In this document: positions 7,563-13,153 of the stretch, in pieces | How the letters are laid out: the number at the start of each line of letters is the position of its first letter | Numbering within the stretch: position 1 is the first letter of the stretch | NCBI GenBank assembly: GCA_024641465.1 | Contig: JAHEDB010000007.1 | Location: 1 to 18,432, forward strand | From: Chromatiales bacterium | Lineage (GTDB): Bacteria > Pseudomonadota > Gammaproteobacteria > UBA6429 > Thiohalophilaceae | Length of the DNA stretch: 18,432 nucleotides | Reading direction: 5' to 3' | The notes under the pieces: generated by a model | Database searches by the model: none | What the model saw: only the letters and a program-made list of their open reading frames with translations | Told to the model about the DNA's origin: nothing | Translations under genes and position numbers: made by a program

Positions 7563-8048
7563 ATGAAGGCTGTCACCACGATTCTATTGTTGCTAGTAGC
7601 AGGGATCAGCAGCCATTTTTATCATCATGCGACCGCTATGCCAGAGGTTTCGAATGTTGAATTCACGCTGATTGACGGACAGCGAATCAAGATGCGGCAG
7701 CTACTCGGCAGGCCGGTGCTGGTGACCTTCTGGGCGACCAGCTGTGCCGCCTGTATCCAGGAAATACCCAAGCTGATCTCAGTGTATGAAAGACAATCTG
7801 CAAAGCGGCTGGAAATCATTGCCGTGGCCATGCCGTATGACCGACCTGATCATGTCCTGGCCATGAGCAAACAACGCCGGCTACCTTATCCGGTTGCCCT
7901 CGATATTGATGCTCACGTCGTCCGCTCTTTTGGTAATGTGCGTATTACACCAAACAGCTTCTTGATCGGGCCTGATGGCAGGATTATAAAACAGCACATT
8001 GGTATAATCGATCCCACAGCAATCGAACATTTACTGCAAACTATGTAA
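7563..8048 (+). CDS. TlpA/ResA-like thiol-disulfide oxidoreductase, exported
   Basis: A small thioredoxin-fold protein, probably periplasmic and tethered by or cleaved from its N-terminal hydrophobic segment (residues about 4-18, possible signal peptidase site after the following Ser/His-rich stretch). The 161-residue protein has the active site C61-A-A-C64 in TFWATSCAACIQEIP, the cis-proline loop RITPNSFLI (P130), and the closing GPDGRIIKQHIG segment typical of TlpA/ResA. Members of this family reduce or shuffle disulfides, for example in cytochrome c maturation; the substrate here is unknown. It starts 3 bases after the CLC gene and is followed 20 bases later by hemJ, so it is probably an operon member. 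The CAAC dipeptide is less common than CxPC, which may make it more reducing. Confidence 0.88.
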   Translation: MKAVTTILLLLVAGISSHFYHHATAMPEVSNVEFTLIDGQRIKMRQLLGRPVLVTFWATSCAACIQEIPKLISVYERQSAKRLEIIAVAMPYDRPDHVLAMSKQRRLPYPVALDIDAHVVRSFGNVRITPNSFLIGPDGRIIKQHIGIIDPTAIEHLLQTM

Positions 8049-8068
8049 ACAACGACAGGACTGAATAA

Positions 8069-8494
8069 ATGTTATACGTCAAAGCACTGCATATTGTCTT
8101 TATGGTGACCTGGTTTGCCGGTCTTTTTTATCTGCCCCGTTTGTTTGTCTATCACGCCATGGCCGATGATCAAATCAGCCGTGACCGTTTCAAGATCATG
8201 GAACGCAAACTCTATTTTGGAATCATGGCACCAGGCGCCCTGTTGACCATCATCTTTGGGGTGTGGATGTTAGTGGATTATGCCTGGGCGGCTTATCACG
8301 CCAGTGGTTGGCTAATCAGTAAATTTATTCTATTGGCAATTTTGATTGCCTATCACCTGCACAGTGGCAAACTGATGTTTGATTTCAAACATGACAAAAA
8401 CCGCCATAGTCACGTCTTTTATCGTTGGTACAATGAATTTCCGGTTATTCTATTAGTAACAATTGTTATCCTGGCCGTAGCTAAACCTTTCTGA
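8069..8494 (+). CDS. hemJ: Protoporphyrinogen IX oxidase HemJ (CopD-like family)
   Basis: HemJ oxidises protoporphyrinogen IX to protoporphyrin IX, the penultimate heme step, in the inner membrane, and replaces HemG/HemY in many proteobacteria. The 141-residue protein has the family's N-terminal signature with H8 and the WFAGLFYLPRLFVYH stretch (15-29), four hydrophobic helices (about 5-25, 53-70, 82-98, 124-138), the conserved K86 near the third helix, and RWYNEFP (119-125) before the last helix. Length is normal. It lies 20 bases after the TlpA-like gene in the same direction. A second heme gene, hemL, is found 8 kb away in this window. CopD-family annotation is the usual alternative label, but the motif set favours HemJ. 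Confidence 0.92.
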   Translation: MLYVKALHIVFMVTWFAGLFYLPRLFVYHAMADDQISRDRFKIMERKLYFGIMAPGALLTIIFGVWMLVDYAWAAYHASGWLISKFILLAILIAYHLHSGKLMFDFKHDKNRHSHVFYRWYNEFPVILLVTIVILAVAKPF

Positions 8495-8548
8495 GTTCTG
8501 ACCGACAACCATATTCAGCACCTATGGTACAAAAAAGGCTAACTCAGG

Positions 8549-8785
8549 ATGTTTTATATGGACTTACAACGGCACTCAGTGATCACCTGTCCCAACTGCG
8601 GCTGCGAAAAACAGGAAACCATGCCTGTCGATGCCTGCACATGGTACTGGGAATGTCCGCAATGCAAGGTTTTGGTCAAACCCAAGCCTGGTGACTGCTG
8701 TGTATTCTGTAGTTATGGAACGATCCCCTGTCCACCAATACAACACCAGGGCCAAGGGCGCTCCAGCCATGCCGTCAGAAATTAA
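8549..8785 (+). CDS. Small Cys-rich GDCCVxC-domain protein (all-cysteine form)
   Basis: A 78-residue protein with ten cysteines: a CPNCGC cluster (C14, C17, C19), C30, a CPQC knuckle (C36, C39), then the diagnostic GDCCVFCSYG (48-57) followed by C61. The layout suggests a zinc-ribbon-like fold plus the GDCCVxC motif; in some relatives one motif cysteine is selenocysteine, hence the family label GDCCVxC (seleno)protein, given from memory. Here every position is Cys and no in-frame TGA interrupts the gene. Function is unknown. The ATG at 8549 has AAGG 10 bases upstream, while the ATG at 8558 has AGGA 8 bases upstream, so the protein may be 75 residues. It lies 54 bases after hemJ and its stop shares TTAA with the stop of the convergent rhombosortase gene. 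Confidence 0.85.
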   Translation: MFYMDLQRHSVITCPNCGCEKQETMPVDACTWYWECPQCKVLVKPKPGDCCVFCSYGTIPCPPIQHQGQGRSSHAVRN

Positions 8786-9369
8786 CTACGAAACATCTTT
8801 TTCGATCTAAAGCTTTGCAATATAAAATAACTTACCAGACCGCCAACCACGCCATACAGATGGGACGCCACAATCACCGGTGCCCCGATCAATTGCTCGC
8901 TTTGCCATAAACCACTGTGGGTTTGTTCCAGACCTACTTTTATCGCTACGGCAAGCAGGATAATTAAACGAATCATCCACGCCAGTTGTCCAGATCGAAT
9001 AATTGCCAAAACCACGGCGCCATGCAAAACACCGGACATCCCGCGGTACCATTGCACTTCCTGACTAAACAGAAGAAGCCCGCCACTGACACACAGGGCA
9101 GTCACCAGCAAGACCAGCCACCATTCAAGTTGGGACAAACTGCCCTTCAATAAAAACCAGATCATGACCAGTCCGGCCAGATTCATCACCGAATGATTAA
9201 TCCCGGTATGCACCAGATGTGCCGTAAGCAATCGATAAACCTGTCCGTCAAAGATCGCCTGGCGCTGAAATTCAAGTGCCGGCCCGGCGTGATCCGCCAG
9301 CAGCATGACTAGCATGATAGCCGCAGATATGATGATAAGCGGTAGATTTTGCCATAAAAACTTTTTCAT
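8782..9369 (-). CDS. rrtA: Rhombosortase (rhomboid-type protease for GlyGly-CTERM proteins)
   Basis: Rhombosortases are intramembrane serine proteases of the rhomboid superfamily that process proteins carrying a GlyGly-CTERM tail on their way to the cell surface. The 195-residue protein has about six hydrophobic segments. The nucleophile Ser112 lies in WYRGMSGVLHG (107-117), the catalytic His170 in ASHLYG (168-173), and the conserved HTGINHSVMN (54-63) supplies His/Asn residues of the oxyanion region. GxSGVLHG together with HLYG separates rhombosortase from GlpG-type rhomboids. No GlyGly-CTERM substrate is encoded in the window, so its targets must be elsewhere. It begins 9 bases after the SRPBCC gene in the same direction, and its stop overlaps the GDCCVxC gene stop on the other strand. 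Confidence 0.88.
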   Translation of the reverse strand: MKKFLWQNLPLIIISAAIMLVMLLADHAGPALEFQRQAIFDGQVYRLLTAHLVHTGINHSVMNLAGLVMIWFLLKGSLSQLEWWLVLLVTALCVSGGLLLFSQEVQWYRGMSGVLHGAVVLAIIRSGQLAWMIRLIILLAVAIKVGLEQTHSGLWQSEQLIGAPVIVASHLYGVVGGLVSYFILQSFRSKKMFRS

Positions 9370-9378
9370 GCCGCGATG

Positions 9379-9993
9379 TTATCGGGCATATTCGGCAAAG
9401 TATATCGCCACACCCAGTGCAATCAGCGCGACCTCGAATACCGTAATCCAGATCAGCATATAGGTAATACGCCGACTCATCGGTTTCATGGGTTGCCAGA
9501 TGCGACGCATATACCAGCGCCAGGGCGCCAGCCATGACCATTTTTTCCAGGTCAGGATAAAACGTTGCAGATAGTTTGCCCATGCAACCAGACTTTTATC
9601 AACCTCATTGCTGCGGGCCGTAGCCTCATCTGCACTGATGTTGGCGTATTCATCGATGATGGTCAGCTTCGAACCCTGTTCGGCGGCCTCAACCTTGAAT
9701 GTGGTGGTCAACTTTAGGCTGTTGTTGTACGTAACGCGCACACCTTGTCCGATATCTTCGACCGTAATATCAAATTCAAACTCGAATGGCTCACCCTGGC
9801 TGGTATTGTGACCGCTGACATGAAACTGATTCGCTGCGGTCTTTTGCCACTGTTTGAAATCCAGATAAGGATTGATGCGAAACAGGCGTTCAACATCGCT
9901 ACAAAACGTCTTTAACTGATTAAACTCAAGCGGGGTCTTAAACTCCGCCCAGGCCGAATTTTCTGCCGTAACCGGCGTTGTTTGTTCATTCAT
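9379..9993 (-). CDS. SRPBCC-fold protein with C-terminal membrane anchor
   Basis: A 204-residue protein of unknown function. Residues about 10-145 look like a START/SRPBCC (polyketide cyclase/ligand-binding) domain: an N-terminal strand, a helix region (FNQLKTFCSDVERLFRINPY) and a run of alternating beta strands around FEFEFDITVEDIGQGVRVTY. A Trp/Arg-rich linker follows (KKWSWLAPWRWYMRRIW) and then one hydrophobic helix near the C-terminus, ending in AEYAR. I prefer the ATG at 9993; a TTG at 10008 is in frame but weak. The start overlaps the end of the universal stress protein gene by 8 bases, and the rhombosortase gene follows 9 bases later, so the three are probably co-translated. The fold suggests a hydrophobic ligand at the membrane surface, which is inference. 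Confidence 0.8.
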   Translation of the reverse strand: MNEQTTPVTAENSAWAEFKTPLEFNQLKTFCSDVERLFRINPYLDFKQWQKTAANQFHVSGHNTSQGEPFEFEFDITVEDIGQGVRVTYNNSLKLTTTFKVEAAEQGSKLTIIDEYANISADEATARSNEVDKSLVAWANYLQRFILTWKKWSWLAPWRWYMRRIWQPMKPMSRRITYMLIWITVFEVALIALGVAIYFAEYAR

Positions 9994-10453
9994 TGGGAAA
10001 AGGCACAATCAATAATGGGACGGTCAGGGATTTAGTCAGCGGCTTGGTGTGCATCCGTGACCGCAAACCGGTTTTCCCCTTGGGTCTGGGCGAGCCGATT
10101 ATAATCAAATCAAATTCGCTGTCGCGAGAGGCTTCGATGAGACATTCATCCGGCTCACCCACGCGAATCTCTTTAGAGTAGTTAAGCTCATGGGCATTTG
10201 CCTCGACATTCAATTTGTCGCAATGCGCCTCGATTTCCTGGCCAATTTCATCTTCCAGGTAACGCCGAAACTTATCCCGTATCCCGCCATTGTTTAACCA
10301 GTCATCACCGGTCATCCCTTGCCACAAGGTGGGGACGACAACCAGGTGGTGTAACTTTGTTCCTTTTTCACAAATTTCAAAGGCCATGCGCTCAGCGGCA
10401 CGGGCACCTTCTGTGCCATGGCTGGCCAATAAGACATTCTTCATAAACTTCAT
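9986..10453 (-). CDS. Universal stress protein (UspA family)
   Basis: A 155-residue single-domain USP, cytoplasmic. The N-terminal KNVLLASHGTEGARAAER (5-22) is the usual first strand and loop with an acidic/Gly-rich turn, and the C-terminal half carries FDLIIIGSPRPKGKTG (113-128), then LTVPLLIVP. The nucleotide-binding consensus GxxGxG(9x)GS/T is only partly met, so ATP binding is uncertain. The ATG at 10453 has AGG 8 bases upstream; Met4 (10444) is an alternative start. The gene begins only 12 bases after the T-tract of the terminator at 10466-10512, leaving no room for a promoter in between, so its transcription probably depends on read-through or on a promoter further upstream. It overlaps the SRPBCC gene start. 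Confidence 0.87.
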   Translation of the reverse strand: MKFMKNVLLASHGTEGARAAERMAFEICEKGTKLHHLVVVPTLWQGMTGDDWLNNGGIRDKFRRYLEDEIGQEIEAHCDKLNVEANAHELNYSKEIRVGEPDECLIEASRDSEFDLIIIGSPRPKGKTGLRSRMHTKPLTKSLTVPLLIVPFPNE

Positions 10454-10465
10454 CTCTACTACCTG

Positions 10466-10512
10466 AAAAAAAAGAACGGTGCCCGTTTGTGGCAGGCACC
10501 GCTCTGGTTCTT
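10466..10512 (-). terminator. Intrinsic terminator between the microprotein gene and the usp gene
   Basis: On the minus strand, perfect 7 bp arms CGGTGCC (10501-10495) and GGCACCG (10483-10477) enclose an 11-base loop, followed by TTC and eight T (10473-10466). Outer complementarity between AAGAAC and GTTCTT (10507-10512 with 10472-10477) could extend or compete with the stem. It ends transcription of the transporter and microprotein genes, 17 bases beyond the latter's stop, yet sits just 12 bases before the next gene. Confidence 0.85.
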
Positions 10513-10528
10513 ACCTATCTCGACCGGC

Positions 10529-10654
10529 TTAGTATGCCAGATAAACACCCAGGGCGATTATCAGGGCAAAAGCCAGGGACATGAAGTCTTCCCTGCGGTC
10601 GCTGCCAAAGATGGACAATGCGGAACCACGGTCAAATTTCTTTTCTTCACTCAT
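10529..10654 (-). CDS. 41-residue single-pass membrane microprotein downstream of the YeiH-type transporter
   Basis: This short gene reads as 41 codons plus TAA. It has an excellent ribosome site, AGGAG 7 bases before the ATG, and begins 13 bases after the transporter stop, in the same direction, before a strong terminator. The product has a charged N-terminal half (begins MSEEKKFDRG, then FGSDRRED at about 16-23) and one hydrophobic helix (about 24-41) ending in VYLAY at the very C-terminus. By the positive-inside rule the N-terminus should be cytoplasmic. I do not recognise a family. The arrangement suggests a small subunit or regulator of the transporter, comparable in form to other transporter-bound microproteins; this is inference from position, signal strength and topology. 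Confidence 0.75.
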   Translation of the reverse strand: MSEEKKFDRGSALSIFGSDRREDFMSLAFALIIALGVYLAY

Positions 10655-10667
10655 GTTTCAACTCCTC

Positions 10668-12236
10668 TTAAATTGTATCTTTGACAATTAGCAGAACCAC
10701 GATCAGAGACAGCACCGCCTTGGCAAAGCCAACGATACCGCCAATAACCGCGGGCTGTCCACCGGCCTGCTTCATGGATGCCACAGTAATCTGCATACCG
10801 AGACCGACCAGACCGAAGGCAAACAGCCAGGTGATCCAGTTACGGAAGGCCTTGACCTTCTTCGCGGTATGACGGACGGCCTTATGGGCGTTCTTGAGGA
10901 TGTGGTTGGCGTCCTTGGACACAACCTTGGCATTTACCAGACCACGCAGTACATCGTCATCATCAATGCTCATAACCTTACCATTGGCAATCAGACGATC
11001 CAGAGCCGCCTTACGGTCGTTACGCTGAACCTTAGCGCTTTCAGCTTGTAACAGGGCCTTTTCCTCAGCCTTCAGCATCTTCTCTGGTTTGACTTTGTTG
11101 TTATCAAAGTACTTACCCTTGTAGTGGTTGGCCGGAGCGAAGATACCAGTTGAAGACAGGGCGAACATCAGGATGAAACCCAGGACGAATACCGGGAATT
11201 TCTCGAAGATAACCTGACTTACACTGACCTTGGTGCCGGTCTGTTCACGCTTCACATACCATACCGCCAGCCACATAACGATGATCGGCAGGATCAGTAC
11301 GCGAGTAATGTTAAAGATCTCGGCAACCTTGAGGGTCTCAATACCATCGGGTTGGAAGGCCAGTGCTGCACCCGCCACCTGTGCGGAGTTGAGGATACCG
11401 GTACCTGCCCAGGCCCCAAACTTGAGCGGGGTCATGTCGAGCAAGTGGCCGATGATGGGGAAGATAAACATACAAGCCACACCCCACAGCAGGATGGTGC
11501 CGATGGTGTAGGCGATTTCAACTGACTTGGCCTGTACAACAGGCGCACAAGCAACCGTCGCAGACACACCGCACACACCCATACCGGCTGACAGTACGCC
11601 ACCCATGGAGTTTGGAATGTTTCTGCGAGCGCCCAGCCACAGGGTCATGCCGACTGAACCCAGCACGAAGAAACCGATCATCACGATGGACAGACCACCC
11701 AGATTCTTCAGTTCCGCCGCGCTATACAGGGTACCCAGCAGGATAACACCGGTCTTCAGACCCAGGCGTGATACGCGAACACCATTCTTGGCCCATTCCG
11801 GTACCGAGAAGACATTCACAATTACGATACCTGCCACAATGCCCATAACGACATAGTTCAGACCGAGGATGGTATGCAGGTGCTTACCGGTTTGGCCAAT
11901 CGTACCCATTGACTTACTCAGAGCAGCCACTTCAGGGTCGATGAACCAACGGACCAGCATGGCGATCAGCAGGATAAACATCGCACCGGCAACAGTGGAT
12001 GAGTAGTAATCCCAGTGACCTTCTTTATGGGAGCCGAACCACTGCCACAGACCGATAAGAACAGCAATAGCACCGAAATACTTCGGCATGCTGAGCAACT
12101 CAGGCATGTGTTTGTAATGCTTGCCCCCTAAATGGTCGATGTAGCCGCTTAACATCCCCGCGTCTGCCATAAACCATATCGCTAACATGACGACGCCGAT
12201 GATAAACAGCGCCGGATTTTTCTTGGTATAGACCAT
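10668..12236 (-). CDS. YeiH-type putative sulfate/sulfite exporter, long form with charged insert
   Basis: A multi-pass inner-membrane protein of the YeiH family (Cons_hypoth698; annotated as putative sulfate exporter, true substrate unproven). Core motifs are GVCGVSATVACAP (220-232) and GTGILNSAQVAGAA (278-291), with NITRVLILP (309-317). At 522 residues it is far longer than the usual about 340. Two things explain the excess: about 120 N-terminal residues with extra hydrophobic segments (about 10-25, 54-67, 82-98), and a hydrophilic, Lys/Ala/Asp-rich stretch (about 366-465, including SIDDDDVLRG) between the last two core helices, likely a cytoplasmic helical domain. The ribosome site AGGAGGAGGT, 7 bases before the ATG, is one of the strongest in the window, suggesting high expression. 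The microprotein gene follows 13 bases later. Confidence 0.85.
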   Translation of the reverse strand: MVYTKKNPALFIIGVVMLAIWFMADAGMLSGYIDHLGGKHYKHMPELLSMPKYFGAIAVLIGLWQWFGSHKEGHWDYYSSTVAGAMFILLIAMLVRWFIDPEVAALSKSMGTIGQTGKHLHTILGLNYVVMGIVAGIVIVNVFSVPEWAKNGVRVSRLGLKTGVILLGTLYSAAELKNLGGLSIVMIGFFVLGSVGMTLWLGARRNIPNSMGGVLSAGMGVCGVSATVACAPVVQAKSVEIAYTIGTILLWGVACMFIFPIIGHLLDMTPLKFGAWAGTGILNSAQVAGAALAFQPDGIETLKVAEIFNITRVLILPIIVMWLAVWYVKREQTGTKVSVSQVIFEKFPVFVLGFILMFALSSTGIFAPANHYKGKYFDNNKVKPEKMLKAEEKALLQAESAKVQRNDRKAALDRLIANGKVMSIDDDDVLRGLVNAKVVSKDANHILKNAHKAVRHTAKKVKAFRNWITWLFAFGLVGLGMQITVASMKQAGGQPAVIGGIVGFAKAVLSLIVVLLIVKDTI

Positions 12237-12255
12237 CTTGACTACCTCCTCCTAA

Positions 12256-12306
12256 CACAGAGTTCTGTGGTTTAAATGTGAGTAAACCTGAACCAGGTGA
12301 TTCAGG
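12256..12306 (-). promoter_or_regulatory. Two small hairpins in the transporter mRNA leader
   Basis: Inverted repeats CACAG/CTGTG (12256-12260 and 12265-12269, 4-base loop) and CCTGAA/TTCAGG (12287-12292 and 12301-12306, 8-base loop). The first ends 2 bases upstream of the AGGAGGAGGT ribosome site, so it would leave the site exposed and might stabilise the 5' leader. Short stems; functional meaning uncertain. Confidence 0.35.
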
Positions 12307-12389
12307 CAAATTTTTTATACGTTAATTGAGAGTATTCACACGGTGCCAATTCAGACATAAATCCCTTTTTTTTACAACAAGAGATTTAC

Positions 12390-12418
12390 CATATAATTAT
12401 TTGCTTATTTTCTAACAA
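12390..12418 (-). promoter_or_regulatory. Weak promoter candidate for the YeiH-type transporter gene
   Basis: On the minus strand TTGTTA (12418-12413), a 17-base spacer and TATATG (12395-12390); each hexamer matches the sigma70 consensus at 4 of 6 positions. It would give a leader of about 145 bases including the two hairpins. In such AT-rich DNA a match of this quality can arise by chance. Confidence 0.25.
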
Positions 12419-12731
12419 ATCAGCCATTGTTTACATTTTTTTTACATACGTGATAACCTTCTGGGTTGATCCATCCCTCGTCAATCCATCACTGCTGCAG
12501 GATAATTGACTGACTATTGGTAAAAGTTCTGCATCCAACATTTTGTCCGTACAAATCCTGTCCAATCTCATTCGTTACAATCCATATCCTTTCATTGAAA
12601 TCAAACAGTTACCCATGTAATCGATAAAGCTAGTGTCACACCATGACTTATATATTTCTGTGATAATCCCTAAAGTCTGCAAAAAGAGTATCGCTAGTAT
12701 TCACTAAAGGGTAACGATTAAAACTGTTATT

Positions 12732-12750
12732 AAATATTTTTAAAATATTT
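12732..12750. repeat. 19-base AT-only palindrome upstream of the dsrE-like gene
   Basis: AAATATTTT (12732-12740), one central T, and AAAATATTT (12742-12750) form a perfect inverted repeat centred about 75 bases before the dsrE-like start. It has the size and symmetry of an operator or nucleoid-protein site, but it consists only of A and T in an AT-rich stretch, so chance is not excluded. Confidence 0.4.
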
Positions 12751-12816
12751 TTTAATTTTCACTTTACCCAATATCAACCACCCCAAATTTATGACTCTAC
12801 AAATCCTGCATAACAA

Positions 12817-13152
12817 ATGAAAATTGCCATCATCATCTATTCATCAGAATCCGAAACGGTCTGGAATGCCTTCAGACTGGGCAGCGCCTCTCTCGCCTAC
12901 GACGATAACGTGACAGTCTTTCTGCTCGGCAAGGGTGTTGAGGCCATGAATATCAAGTCACTTAAATTTAACATCAAAGAACAGGTTGCTATTTTTCTCG
13001 AACACGGCGGGCAAATGCTGGGCTGTGAGCTTTGTTGCAATACACGCGAGGATGAAATGCCGTTTCTGAAACAGGACATTGGTTGCGATCTGGGTTCGAT
13101 GCAGGATTTATATGCGATTATCAAAGATGCTGATAAAATTATCAGTTTCTGA
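12817..13152 (+). CDS. DsrE-family sulfur-metabolism-type protein
   Basis: A 111-residue cytoplasmic protein of the DsrE/DsrF/YchN-like fold: strand MKIAIIIYSS (1-10), the TVWNAFRLGSASLAYDD helix region (14-30), strand VTVFLLGKGVE (32-42), and a C-terminal DADKIISF. Cysteines C70, C73 and C74 in MLGCELCCNTR lie where DsrE-like proteins carry a persulfide-handling cysteine; C90 is extra. It is a stand-alone gene, not part of a dsrEFH/tusBCD cluster, so it could be a sulfur carrier or an uncharacterised relative. No Shine-Dalgarno sequence precedes the ATG, which is odd beside the very strong one of the divergent transporter. It converges with the histidine kinase gene with a single base between the stop codons. 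Confidence 0.8.
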   Translation: MKIAIIIYSSESETVWNAFRLGSASLAYDDNVTVFLLGKGVEAMNIKSLKFNIKEQVAIFLEHGGQMLGCELCCNTREDEMPFLKQDIGCDLGSMQDLYAIIKDADKIISF

Positions 13153-13153
13153 A

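Larger units (their letters stand above)
12237..12816. other. Long AT-rich non-coding region between the transporter and dsrE-like genes
   Basis: 580 bases without a credible gene, clearly more AT-rich than the rest of the window, between two divergent genes. It holds two small leader hairpins before the transporter gene, a weak minus-strand promoter candidate at 12390-12418, the 19-base palindrome at 12732-12750, and an 11-base direct repeat TACAAATCCTG (12550-12560 and 12798-12808), whose second copy ends 8 bases before the dsrE-like start codon. Stop codons are frequent in all frames and I see no tRNA-like or terminator-like structure. Regulation of both genes, or a small RNA, are the likeliest contents; neither is shown. 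Confidence 0.6.

Noticed and set aside
8690..8725. Selenocysteine codon or SECIS element in the GDCCVxC gene
   Set aside because: All motif positions are Cys codons and there is no in-frame TGA.
12319..12352. Sigma54 promoter (TTGGCAC on the minus strand) before the transporter gene
   Set aside because: The GG element is not followed by GC at the required distance.
12361..12816. tRNA, small gene or CRISPR repeats in the long intergenic region
   Set aside because: No cloverleaf, no regularly spaced repeats and no frame with a ribosome site; only isolated short repeats.
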